Below are positions 50,052 to 57,985 of a stretch of 64,000 bases of DNA, piece by piece. This DNA comes from Albimonas donghaensis (lineage in GTDB: Bacteria > Pseudomonadota > Alphaproteobacteria > Rhodobacterales > Rhodobacteraceae), in contig NZ_FNMZ01000005.1 of NCBI RefSeq assembly GCF_900106695.1, positions 186,001 through 250,000 on the forward strand, in the 5' to 3' direction. The notes under the pieces were generated by a model. That model was not told where the DNA came from. It saw only the letters and a program-made list of their open reading frames with translations, and did not search any database. Position 1 is the first letter of the stretch. Every line of letters begins with the position of its first letter. A program made the position numbers and the translations under genes.

Positions 50052-50876
50052 TCAGGGACAGCTTTCGGCGGTGCGCAGGCGGATCAGGTTGGACAGCTTC
50101 CCCAGGCTCGCGCGGTCGAGCAGGCTGCAGGCGGCGGGACGGCCCTCGCCCGCGCGTTCGCAGAAATCGTAGCCGCCCATGTCGAGGTTCAGCGCCATGA
50201 CCGGGGCGTGGAGGCGCGCCAGCTCCTCCGCCGCGTCGTAGAGGGTCAGGGCGCGCGCCCCGCTCTGCCACAGACCCAGCGCGCCGTCCCCGGTCTGGAA
50301 CAGCACCCGGCGCACGGCGAGGGGCGCGTCCTCCACCGGCCGCAGGTCGAGCGCGCCGTCGCGGATCAGCAGGTGGGATTGCAGAACCGAGGCGCCGGCC
50401 TCCGACGCCGCGTCCAGGAAGGCCCGGCGGCCGTCGAGATCTGTGAGGTCGTGACGCCGCCCCTCCAGCTCGGCGGCGGAGGCCAGCGCGATGCGCGCCG
50501 ATCCGTCGGGGGCGACGATCAGCAGACCGTCCATGCGCCCGAACTCGCGGCTCGCCACATCGCCGTCGCGCAGGAAAACGCCGACGGGCTTGGGGCGATC
50601 GCCCTCGCGCATTCCGGTTCCGGTATAGGCGCCGGTGACGGTCAGCCCGCCGACGGGGGCGTCGTCGAGCCGGGCGGCGTCCTCGGGCAGCAGCAGCAGC
50701 TCCGCCGCGCCGGGGCCGGGACAGGCCGCGCCCAGCAGGCCCGCGCCCTCGGGCAGCGCCGCGGCGCCGAGGCCCCCGGCGCCGCTCAGCGCGCCCAGAA
50801 ATCCTATCGCCAGAATCGGCGAAAGCGCGGCTCGCGCCGCGCCTCCGCGTGGGTCCGGTCGGGGTCCGCCCGCCAT
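50052..50876 (-). CDS. Phosphodiester glycosidase (NAGPA/DUF2233)-like exported protein
   Basis: The 274-residue product has a hydrophobic N-terminal segment (ALSPILAIGFLGALSG) that is probably a signal or anchor. Its second half shows the NAGPA/DUF2233 order: VGVFLRDGDVASREFGRMDGLLIV, LQSHLLIRDG, VRRVLFQTGDGALGLWQSG, LTLYDAAEELARL and ALNLDMGGYDFC, where most family members have NLDGGGS. Family members cleave sugar phosphodiesters, but the substrate here is unknown and the altered LDMGGYDF may affect activity. The start follows the permease stop by three bases, so it is part of the ABC transporter operon, an unusual partner for such a gene. Confidence 0.75.
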   Translation of the reverse strand: MAGGPRPDPRGGAARAALSPILAIGFLGALSGAGGLGAAALPEGAGLLGAACPGPGAAELLLLPEDAARLDDAPVGGLTVTGAYTGTGMREGDRPKPVGVFLRDGDVASREFGRMDGLLIVAPDGSARIALASAAELEGRRHDLTDLDGRRAFLDAASEAGASVLQSHLLIRDGALDLRPVEDAPLAVRRVLFQTGDGALGLWQSGARALTLYDAAEELARLHAPVMALNLDMGGYDFCERAGEGRPAACSLLDRASLGKLSNLIRLRTAESCP

Positions 50877-50879
50877 GGC

Positions 50880-51731
50880 TCAGCCCGGCGACATGCCGCG
50901 CAGCCGCTCGGACCGCCGCCTCAGGATCTCCAGCGTCGCCAGCAGGATGATCGACAGCGTGACCAGAAGCGTCGCGACCGCGAGGATGGTGGGGCTGATC
51001 TGCTCGCGCAGGCCGGTGAACATCTGCCAGGGCAGCGTCTTCTGTCCGGCCGAGCCGAGGAACAGCACCACAACCACCTCGTCGAAGGAAGTGATGAAGG
51101 CGAACAGCCCCCCCGAGATCACGCCCGGCAGGATCAGCGGCATCTGCACCTTGAAGAAGGTGCGCACCGGCCCCGCCCCCATGTTCGCCGCGGCCCGGGT
51201 CAGCGAGCGGTCGAAGCCGACCAGCGTGGCGGTGACGGTGATGATGACGAAGGGCGTGCCCAGCGCGGCATGGGCGAGCACCACGCCGAACCACGTCCCC
51301 TGCAGCCCGACGCGGGAATAGAAGAAATACATCCCCGCCGCCGAGATGATCAGCGGCACGATCATCGGCGAGATCAGGATCGCCATGATCGCGCCCCGGA
51401 ACGGCGCCTTGCCGGAGCTGAGGCCGATGGCCGCCAGCGTGCCCAGCGAGACCGACACCAGCGTCGCCGCCGGCGCGATCGAGAGCGAGTTCCACATGGC
51501 GCTCTGCCAGTCGGAATTGGTGAAGAAGTCCCGGTAGTGCTCGGTCGAATAGGCCGAGGCCTCGAAGGCCAGCATCCCCGGCGTGAAGGTGAAGTAGGGC
51601 AGCGCGTTGAAGCTGAGCGGGATGATCACCATGATCGGGAAGATCAGGAAGAACAGGATCAGCCCGCAGATCACGCGAAAGCTGTAGTACCAGACCCGCT
51701 GAACGGGCGAAGCGTAGGGTTGCAGCGCCAT
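50880..51731 (-). CDS. potC: Polyamine-type ABC transporter permease PotC-like
   Basis: This 283-residue inner-membrane permease has six membrane segments. The cytoplasmic coupling motif for the ATPase is RAAANMGAGPVRTFFKVQMPLILPGVISG (the EAA loop). It is typical of the PotC half of spermidine/putrescine importers. It lies 13 bases after the other permease gene and three bases before the glycosidase-like gene. Exact substrate is not determinable; polyamines, or other amines used by this subfamily, are possible. Confidence 0.87.
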   Translation of the reverse strand: MALQPYASPVQRVWYYSFRVICGLILFFLIFPIMVIIPLSFNALPYFTFTPGMLAFEASAYSTEHYRDFFTNSDWQSAMWNSLSIAPAATLVSVSLGTLAAIGLSSGKAPFRGAIMAILISPMIVPLIISAAGMYFFYSRVGLQGTWFGVVLAHAALGTPFVIITVTATLVGFDRSLTRAAANMGAGPVRTFFKVQMPLILPGVISGGLFAFITSFDEVVVVLFLGSAGQKTLPWQMFTGLREQISPTILAVATLLVTLSIILLATLEILRRRSERLRGMSPG

Positions 51732-51744
51732 GGTCTTCGCCTCC

Positions 51745-53046
51745 TCAGCCCAGTTTCACGTTATCGATGCCGACGATCTTGTCGTAGAGCCAGTACAGCC
51801 CCATCACCAGGATCAGCAGCAGAGACCCCAGCGCCGCCGCCAGACCCCAGTTGAGCGAGGTCGAGATGTGGAAGGCGATGCGGTTGGAGATGAAGGTGCC
51901 CGAGGTGCCCCCGACCAGTTCCGGCGTGATATAGTAGCCGATGGCCAGGATGAACACGAGGATCGCGCCGGCGCCGATGCCCGGGATCGACTGCGGGAAA
52001 TACACCCGCCAGAAGGCGACCCAGTCGTTCGCGCCCATGGACTTGGCGGCGCGCAGATAGCTCGGCGGGATGGTCTTCATCACCGAATAGAGCGGCAGGA
52101 TCATGAAGGGCAGCAGGATGTGGGTCATGGCGATGACCGTGCCGATCTGGTTGTTGATCAGCACCAGCCGCGCCCCGTCGTTGACCAGCCCGATCCAGAC
52201 CAGGATGTCGTTGATCACCCCCTGCTCCTGCAGCAGCACCTTCCAGGCCGAGGTGCGCACCAGCAGCGAGGTCCAGAACGGCAGCAGCACCAGGATCATC
52301 AGGATGTTGGCGGACTTCATCGGCAGGTTGGCCAGCAGCCAGGCCACCGGATAGCCCAGCAGCAGGCACGAACAGGTGATGGTCAGCGACAGGATGATCG
52401 TGCGCCAGAACAGCTTGATATAGATCTGCTGGGTCTCGTCGACGCTCTCCACGCCCTCGGGCGTCAGCTTCATGTCGGCGGCCTGCAGGAAATAGCCCGG
52501 CGTGTAGCGCGCCGAGAAGGTCTTGAGGATCGCCCAGGGCTCGACCGTGGCCCAGTCCTCGTCGATCTTCTCGAACTGCGGCGCCAGCGGCTGGGTGTCG
52601 TCGATGCGGCCGAGGCGGCGGGCGTTGGTCTTGCGGAACAGGGAGGACATCCCCGATTCCTCGTAGTTCAGACGCGACCCGAGCCGGGTGTGGATCTTGG
52701 CCTCGGTGGCGTCCAGCATGTCGGCGTAGAAGGCTTCGAAGACCGGCTCGCCGGGCACGCCGGAGGCCGGATCCCAGTCCTGAAGCTCGACCACCGTGCG
52801 CGGCAGCGTGTCGGCGACGATGTCGTTCTCGACCGAGCGGAACAGCATGTCGGCGATCGGCGCGATGAAGCTGACCATGACGAAGGCCAGCAGCGGCAGG
52901 ATCAGCAGGAAGGCCCGGATGCGCGCGCGCCGTTCGGCGCGGGCGATGGAATTCTTGAGAGGCGTGCCGTCGGCCGACAGCAGCAGGCCCGAGGCGCTGC
53001 GGTTCTCTTCCGGCGCGATCCCGTCGCCCGCCGTCGCGTCAGCCAT
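51745..53046 (-). CDS. potB: Polyamine-type ABC transporter permease PotB-like
   Basis: This 433-residue permease is longer than E. coli PotB because of a periplasmic insert of about 170 residues after the first membrane segment (AFLLILPLLAFVMVSFIAPIADML), a form known among alphaproteobacterial members of the family. The EAA loop is RAAKSMGANDWVAFWRVYFPQSIPGIGAG. The insert contains VVELQDWDPASG and FEKIDEDWATVEPW. It is followed 13 bases later by potC and is separated from the binding protein gene by two stable hairpins. Confidence 0.87.
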   Translation of the reverse strand: MADATAGDGIAPEENRSASGLLLSADGTPLKNSIARAERRARIRAFLLILPLLAFVMVSFIAPIADMLFRSVENDIVADTLPRTVVELQDWDPASGVPGEPVFEAFYADMLDATEAKIHTRLGSRLNYEESGMSSLFRKTNARRLGRIDDTQPLAPQFEKIDEDWATVEPWAILKTFSARYTPGYFLQAADMKLTPEGVESVDETQQIYIKLFWRTIILSLTITCSCLLLGYPVAWLLANLPMKSANILMILVLLPFWTSLLVRTSAWKVLLQEQGVINDILVWIGLVNDGARLVLINNQIGTVIAMTHILLPFMILPLYSVMKTIPPSYLRAAKSMGANDWVAFWRVYFPQSIPGIGAGAILVFILAIGYYITPELVGGTSGTFISNRIAFHISTSLNWGLAAALGSLLLILVMGLYWLYDKIVGIDNVKLG

Positions 53047-53091
53047 GTCGCAAGCCCCCCGCCCGAAATCGGCGTCTGTCTTTCTCGTGGT

Positions 53092-53120
53092 CGAGCGGGC
53101 CGCCGTCCGCGGCCCGCTCG
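53092..53120 (-). terminator. Intercistronic hairpin 2 (binding protein/permease)
   Basis: CGAGCGGGCCGC and GCGGCCCGCTCG form a perfect 12-bp stem with loop CGTCC, between the binding protein and permease genes. Such hairpins usually stabilise the binding-protein mRNA and lower expression of the downstream permeases. Confidence 0.75.
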
Positions 53121-53134
53121 CGCGGCATGTCAGG

Positions 53135-53158
53135 CGGGCCGCGCCGAAGCGCGGTCCG
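53135..53158 (-). terminator. Intercistronic hairpin 1 with TTCG tetraloop
   Basis: On the minus strand CGGACCGCGC, TTCG, GCGCGGCCCG form a stem with a cUUCGg-type loop and one mismatch, six bases after the binding protein stop codon. It acts in tandem with the next hairpin. Confidence 0.75.
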
Positions 53159-53164
53159 ACCGGA

Positions 53165-54301
53165 TCAGTTCAGCAGCCAGGACTGGAACTTGGCGTCCAT
53201 GTCGTCCCGGTAATCCGCCCACCACTCGTAGTTGTAGAGGAAGGTGTTCTTGGAGTTCTCGGGATCGGTCGGCATGTGCGGGGCCATCTCGATGCCCAGT
53301 TCGGCATGCTTGCCGACGAGCGGGGCCGACGACTTGCGGGCCGGACCGTAGGAGATGTAGGCCGCCTGATCCGCCAGACGCTGGGTGTCGGTGGCGAAGT
53401 TCAGGTAGTGCATGACGCGCGCCTTGCGGTCGTCAGGCAGGCCGGCGGGAATGATCCAGCCGTCGAGGTCGAAGACCTGCGCGTCCCAGAGCATGGCGAC
53501 GGGCTGCTTCTGCTCCTCGATCAGGGCGAAGAGACGGCCGTTATAGGTCGAGCCCATCACCACTTCGCCGTCGGCGAGCAGCTGCGGGGTCTCGGCGCCG
53601 GCCGACCACCACACCACCGAGTCCTTGATGGTGGCGAGCTTGGCGAGCGCCTGGGCCTGGCCCTCGTCGGTCTCCAGCACGTCGTAGACGTCTTCCTTGG
53701 CGACGCCGTCGCACAGGAGCGCCCACTCCATGTTGTTGATCGGACGCTTCTCCAGGCTGCGCTTGCCGGGGAAGGCTTCCAGATCGAACACGTCGCAGAT
53801 GTCGTCGGGGGTCTTGCCGCCCCACTCGGCCACGTCGGTGCGGTAGCCGAAGGTGGTGGAGTAGACGATCTGCGGAATGAAGCACTCGGAGACCAGCAGG
53901 TCGCCGAAATCCTCGGAGGCCGTGGTCCCGTCGGGCGCGGCGGCCAGATCGGCGTCGGCGTCGATCTCCATCGCCAGGCCCTCGTCGCACAGGCGCATGG
54001 CGTCGGAAGCGACCACGTCCACGAGATCCCAGGTCACGTTGCCGGCCTCGTCCATGGCGCGCAGCTTGGCCACGGCCTCGGCGGAGGACTCGTCATTGAC
54101 GATCTCGATGCCGGTGAGCTCCTGGTAGGGCTCGTGATAGGCCTTGGCCTGGCTGTTCGAATAGGCGCCGCCCCAGGACACGATGGTCATCGAGTCCGCG
54201 CAGCCCTCGCAGGCGGGAAGCTCCTGAGCGGAGATCGCGCCGGCCGCGGCGGCTGCGGTCATCGCCAGAGCCGTCCCGCCGAGCAGGTTGGTGAGTCTCA
54301 T
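53165..54301 (-). CDS. potD: Periplasmic polyamine-type binding protein PotD-like
   Basis: This 378-residue protein is the extracytoplasmic binding component of the transporter. It has a signal peptide (LLGGTALAMTAAAAAGAISAQ) and a mature start LPACEGCADSMTIVSWGGAYSNSQAKAYHEPY, the usual beginning of the PotD/PotF family. Later marks are WDLVDVVASDAMRLCDEG, EVVMGSTYNGRLFALIEE and GWIIPAG. Cysteines are unusually many (ACEGC, LCDEG, SECFI, DICD, LLCDG), so disulfides are likely. The ATG at 54301 has GGGAGAG upstream. It lies between the ATPase gene and the hairpin pair, so it is probably the most strongly expressed gene of the operon. Confidence 0.9.
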   Translation of the reverse strand: MRLTNLLGGTALAMTAAAAAGAISAQELPACEGCADSMTIVSWGGAYSNSQAKAYHEPYQELTGIEIVNDESSAEAVAKLRAMDEAGNVTWDLVDVVASDAMRLCDEGLAMEIDADADLAAAPDGTTASEDFGDLLVSECFIPQIVYSTTFGYRTDVAEWGGKTPDDICDVFDLEAFPGKRSLEKRPINNMEWALLCDGVAKEDVYDVLETDEGQAQALAKLATIKDSVVWWSAGAETPQLLADGEVVMGSTYNGRLFALIEEQKQPVAMLWDAQVFDLDGWIIPAGLPDDRKARVMHYLNFATDTQRLADQAAYISYGPARKSSAPLVGKHAELGIEMAPHMPTDPENSKNTFLYNYEWWADYRDDMDAKFQSWLLN

Positions 54302-54387
54302 GGGTCTCTCCCGTTGGTGTCGTGTCGGCCCGAAGGCTTGCGTTCACGATACGCGCGCTCGGGCGGAGGCGCGCGTCCGCGGCCGCG

Positions 54388-55482
54388 TCACGCTGCGTCG
54401 AGCGCGCGGCAATCCTCGGCGCGCCAGGTCAATCCGGCGGTTTCGCCGACCCGGAGCTCCGAAACTTCGGCCCCGTTGGGCACCTTGACCACGAAGTCGC
54501 GGTTGCCCAGCACCTCCATCCGCACGCGGATGTGGTCGCCGAGGTAGATCAATTCCTTGACCAGGCCGGTCACGCCCTCTTCGTCGGGCTCGACATTGGC
54601 GTCGAACTCGACCCGCTCGGGGCGCAGCGACAGGCGGGTCTGGGACCCCGGCCCGCCGCAGTTGACCGCCAGCGCCCGGCTCAGGGTGCCGTCGTTGAAA
54701 CGGACCCGCGCGAACCTGCCGTCCACGCTGTCGACGGTGGCGTCGAGCGTGTTGTTCTCGCCGATGAACTGGGCGACGAAGCTGTTGTCGGGCTTTTCGT
54801 AAAGCGTCGGCGGCGGGGCCAGCTGCTGGATCTTGCCGTCGTTGAACACGGCGATCCGGTCCGACATGGTGAGCGCTTCGGACTGGTCATGGGTCACGTA
54901 GACCACGGTGACGCCGAGCTCTTCATGGATGTGCTTGATCTCGAACTGCATCTGCTCGCGCAGCTGCTTGTCGAGCGCGCCCAGCGGCTCGTCCATCAGG
55001 ACCAGCTCGGGGTCGAAGACCAGGGCCCGGGCCACGGCGACGCGCTGCTGCTGTCCGCCCGAAAGCTGGGCCGGCCGGCGACCGCCGAAAGCGCCCATCT
55101 GCACCATGTCCAGCGCGCGCTTGACCTTGGCCTCGATGTCGGCCTTGCCCATCTTGCGCACTTCCAGCGGGAAGGCGAGATTCTCGGCGACGGTCATGTG
55201 CGGGAACAGGGCGTAGTTCTGGAAGACCATGCCGATGCCGCGCTTGTGCGGCGGCACCGAGTTGATCGGCTTGCCATCCAGCCGGATGTCGCCATGGGTG
55301 GCGGTCTCGAATCCGGCGAGCATCATCAGACAGGTCGTCTTGCCCGAGCCCGACGGCCCCAGCATGGTGAGGAACTCGCCCTTACCGATGTTCAGGTTCA
55401 GATCCTTAACGACGAGCGTTTCGCCGTCATAGCTTTTCTGAACGCGTTCGAATTCGACGAAAGCGTCGCTGGATTCGGTCAT
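54388..55482 (-). CDS. potA: Polyamine-type ABC transporter ATPase PotA-like
   Basis: This 364-residue ATPase has Walker [10 protein letters not shown] (42-50), the signature [15 protein letters not shown] (140-154), Walker [13 protein letters not shown] and the switch His in YVTHDQSEA. The C-terminal about 120 residues are the TOBE/OB regulatory domain of the PotA/MalK group ([44 protein letters not shown]). It is the first gene of the operon and lies divergent from the LysR gene over a 261-base control region. The ATG at 55482 has GGGAAG upstream. Confidence 0.93.
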   Translation of the reverse strand: MTESSDAFVEFERVQKSYDGETLVVKDLNLNIGKGEFLTMLGPSGSGKTTCLMMLAGFETATHGDIRLDGKPINSVPPHKRGIGMVFQNYALFPHMTVAENLAFPLEVRKMGKADIEAKVKRALDMVQMGAFGGRRPAQLSGGQQQRVAVARALVFDPELVLMDEPLGALDKQLREQMQFEIKHIHEELGVTVVYVTHDQSEALTMSDRIAVFNDGKIQQLAPPPTLYEKPDNSFVAQFIGENNTLDATVDSVDGRFARVRFNDGTLSRALAVNCGGPGSQTRLSLRPERVEFDANVEPDEEGVTGLVKELIYLGDHIRVRMEVLGNRDFVVKVPNGAEVSELRVGETAGLTWRAEDCRALDAA

Positions 55483-55529
55483 TCGGCTTCCCTGTTGTGG
55501 CGCAAGTCCTCTGCCGGGACCCTGTCGCT

Positions 55530-55610
55530 CTTGCGCAAGCTAAACATACGCCCGCCGCGGCGCACAACCCCGCGCTGCGGTTTTCGTCGCATATCGCAGG
55601 GGCATATCGC
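55530..55610. promoter_or_regulatory. Divergent potA/lysR control region
   Basis: A perfect palindrome CTTGCGCAAG (55530-55539) and a direct repeat GCATATCGC (55589-55597 and 55602-55610, 13 bases apart) lie in a comparatively AT-rich stretch. They are candidate sites for the LysR protein. Confidence 0.4.
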
Positions 55611-55683
55611 GGGGCGATCCGGAAAACCTGCACATAACATGAACTTCCCGCAGGGCGGCATGGTCGCAGGCAGGCGGGAATTG

Positions 55684-55712
55684 TTGACGCTGACCGGAAA
55701 TGGACCGAATCT
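55684..55712 (+). promoter_or_regulatory. Candidate lysR-type gene promoter
   Basis: TTGACG (55684-55689), 17-base spacer, GAATCT (55707-55712), 31 bases before the start codon. It resembles the hmuS promoter candidate TTGACG-N17-GAATAC. Confidence 0.4.
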
Positions 55713-55743
55713 CGGGGCTGTTGACCGCGAGGATTGCGCACCG

Positions 55744-56637
55744 ATGGATCGTCTCAGCGAGATGGAGGCCTTCGTGCGCGTCGTGGACCTGGGCGGGTTC
55801 ACCGACGCCGCACGCAAGATGGGCCTGTCGAAATCAGCCGTGTCCAAGCACGTCGCCTCGCTGGAGGATCGGCTTGGCGCGCGCCTTCTGAACCGGACCA
55901 CGCGGCGGGTCTCGCCGACCGAGATCGGGCTGGCCTTCTACGACCGCGCGATCCGGGTGCTGGCGGAGGCCGAGGAGGCCGACGCCATGGTCTCCTCCAT
56001 GCAGGACGCGCCGCGCGGCGAGCTGCGGATCTCGGCGCCGGTGTCCTTCGGCCTGCGCCGGCTGGCCCCGGCGGTGTCGGAGTTCCTGCGGCTTTATCCC
56101 GACATCTCCGTGCACATGGTGCTGGACGACCGCTTCGTGGAGCTGGTGGCGGAGGGCTACGACCTCGCCATCCGCATCGGGGAGCTGCCGGATTCCACGC
56201 TGCGGGCGCGCAAGCTGTCGGATGCGCAGGTGCGGCTGGTGGCCTCGCCGGCCTATCTGGAGGCGCATGGCGAGCCGACCACGCTGCAGGAGCTGTCGGA
56301 CCACCAGCTGCTGCATTACTCGAACCAGAGCTCCGGCAACTACTGGCGCCTTCAGGGGCCGGGGGGGCAGGAGCGGCAGGTGCGGGCCGTGGGCCGGCTG
56401 ACGGTGAACAACGGGGACGCGCTGCGCACGGCGGCGCTGGACGGGCTGGGGGTGGCGTTCCTGCCCGATTTCATCATCGGCGACGGGATGGAGACCGGCG
56501 TGCTGAAGGAGGTGCTGCCCGACACCCGCCGGGCCCCGCTGGGCGTGTTCGCGGTCTATCCCGAGGGCCGGTTCCCGCAGCCCAAGCTGCGCGCCTTCAT
56601 CGATTTCCTGGTCGAGTCGCTCAAGGCCCCAGCCTGA
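55744..56637 (+). CDS. LysR-family transcriptional regulator
   Basis: This 297-residue regulator has the LysR helix-turn-helix at the N-terminus (MEAFVRVVDLGGFTDAARKMGLSKSAVSKHVASLEDRLGARLLNRTTRRVSPTE) and a periplasmic-binding-like effector domain with GELRISAPVSFGLRRLAPAVSEFL, DLAIRIGELPDSTLRARKL and GLGVAFLPDFIIGDGM. It belongs to the large AaeR/DsdC-like group with unknown effectors. The ATG at 55744 follows a GAGGA string. It is divergent from potA and most simply controls that transporter operon. Its stop codon lies within a short tandem repeat. Confidence 0.9.
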   Translation: MDRLSEMEAFVRVVDLGGFTDAARKMGLSKSAVSKHVASLEDRLGARLLNRTTRRVSPTEIGLAFYDRAIRVLAEAEEADAMVSSMQDAPRGELRISAPVSFGLRRLAPAVSEFLRLYPDISVHMVLDDRFVELVAEGYDLAIRIGELPDSTLRARKLSDAQVRLVASPAYLEAHGEPTTLQELSDHQLLHYSNQSSGNYWRLQGPGGQERQVRAVGRLTVNNGDALRTAALDGLGVAFLPDFIIGDGMETGVLKEVLPDTRRAPLGVFAVYPEGRFPQPKLRAFIDFLVESLKAPA

Positions 56638-56665
56638 TCACGACCTGATCGCGGCCTGATCGCGG
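56633..56665. repeat. 11-bp tandem repeat overlapping the lysR-type stop codon
   Basis: CCTGATCACGA is followed by two copies of CCTGATCGCGG. The TGA of the first unit is the stop codon of the LysR gene. Confidence 0.8.
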
Positions 56666-56813
56666 CCCGCGCCCGCCTGACCGAAGCCCGCGCCCGATGT
56701 CGTCGTCGGGACGCGCCGCGACGACCCGCCCGCCCGTCTTCGCGCCTCCGCCCGCGGCGCGGGGCGCGGCCGGCGCCAGGCGGAGACGTCTCCAGCCTCA
56801 CCCCGCTCGCCCC

Positions 56814-56860
56814 GCGCCGCGGGCGCCCGGGCGACACCGGCGCGACGGCGGTCGCGGCGC
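56814..56860 (+). repeat. Palindromic intergenic element, copy J
   Basis: Arms GCGCCGCG (56814-56821) and CGCGGCGC (56853-56860), 47 bases, interior GGCGCCCGGGCGACACCGG. It lies just beyond the stop codon of the minus-strand SDR gene (28 bases) in the gap shared with the LysR gene. Confidence 0.75.
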
Positions 56861-56888
56861 CCCCCCTCGGGCCGGGGCGCGCGGCGGC

Positions 56889-57623
56889 TCAGATGTGCTG
56901 ACCGCCGTTGATCTCGATCTCGACGCCGGTGACATAGCTGCTCTCGGCCGAGCACAGGTAGTAGATTGTGCGCGCCACCTCCTCGGGCTTGCCGAGCCGG
57001 CGCAGGGGCAGCGCCTCGGCCAGCTTGTCGGTGCCGGGGGAGAGGATCGCGGTCTCGATCTCGCCGGGCGCGATGGCGTTCACCCGCACCCCCAGCGGCC
57101 CGAAATCATGCGCCATCTCGCGGGTCAGCGCCGACAGCGCCGCCTTGGAGGTCGCGTAGGCCGCCCCCGCGAAGGGATGCACCCGCGCCCCCGCGATGGA
57201 GGTGACGTTGACGATGGCGCCCTGCGCCGCCGCCAGTTCCACCCGCAGCCCGCGGGCCAGCACCACGGGAGCGAAGAAGTTGACGTGGAACACCTTTCCC
57301 CAGTCCCGCAGGTCGGTGGTCAGGGTCGAGAGCCGCTCCCCCTCCGGTCCCTTGGGCGAGATCCCGGCGTTGTTGACCAGCGCCTCCAGCTTGCCGCCCT
57401 TGAGGCGCGAGCGGATCTCGGCCACCGCCTCCATGGTCGAGGCCGGGTCGCCGAGGTCGATCTGGATATGATCCTCGGGCCCGGCCTCCCACGGGCAGTC
57501 CTCCGGGAACGGGTGGCGGGAGCAGGTGATCACCCGCCACCCGGCCGAGGAGAAGCGCTTGACGGTGGCGTGGCCGATCCCGCGCGAGGCGCCGGTCAGC
57601 AGCAGGGTCTTGCGATCGGGCAT
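56889..57623 (-). CDS. Short-chain dehydrogenase/reductase (SDR)
   Basis: The 244-residue classical SDR has the cofactor loop LLLTGASRGIGHATVKRF, NNAG in ALVNNAGISPKG, the catalytic Ser in IVNVTSIAGARVHPF and Tyr-Lys in YATSKAALSALT. The end YVTGVEIEINGGQHI is the family C-terminus. A position after the first strand bearing SRHPF rather than an acidic residue suggests NADPH preference. The substrate cannot be assigned. It converges with the LysR gene. The ATG at 57623 has AGGA upstream. The 362-base upstream gap contains a low-complexity GGGTCGGGCC stretch (57700-57760) and one possible palindromic element. Confidence 0.85.
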   Translation of the reverse strand: MPDRKTLLLTGASRGIGHATVKRFSSAGWRVITCSRHPFPEDCPWEAGPEDHIQIDLGDPASTMEAVAEIRSRLKGGKLEALVNNAGISPKGPEGERLSTLTTDLRDWGKVFHVNFFAPVVLARGLRVELAAAQGAIVNVTSIAGARVHPFAGAAYATSKAALSALTREMAHDFGPLGVRVNAIAPGEIETAILSPGTDKLAEALPLRRLGKPEEVARTIYYLCSAESSYVTGVEIEINGGQHI

Positions 57624-57799
57624 GGTCCGCGATTCCTGGATGCGCAGCGGGGATGCGCCGCGGGTCTGTGCATGGCGCGCGCGCCGGCCGGTCCGGGGGC
57701 GGGTCGGGCCGGGCCGGGCCCGGGTCGGGCCGGGGTCGGGGCCGGAGTCGGAGTCGGGGCCCGTCCGGATCCCCGAGGTCGGGGCCTGACGGCGGCGCC

Positions 57800-57845
57800 G
57801 CGGCGCCGGAGCGGGCGCGCGTCGCGGTCCACGTTGCGGCGCCGC
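57800..57845. repeat. Possible palindromic element, copy K (diverged)
   Basis: Arms GCGGCGCC (57800-57807) and GGCGCCGC (57838-57845) give the family length of 46 bases and the arm type of the copy at 15692, but the interior matches poorly. Membership is likely rather than certain. Confidence 0.4.
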
Positions 57846-57985
57846 GAAGGCCGGGGCAAGGGGCGCGCCGTCGCGGGGCCCGGGCGCGCCAGCGGGATCG
57901 CAGGGACAGCCCGGACCCGCCCCCTCCGCCCCCCCTTCCCGGCGACCCTGGAACCGGGCGCGGCGGGCGGGAACGCGCCTGCGGA

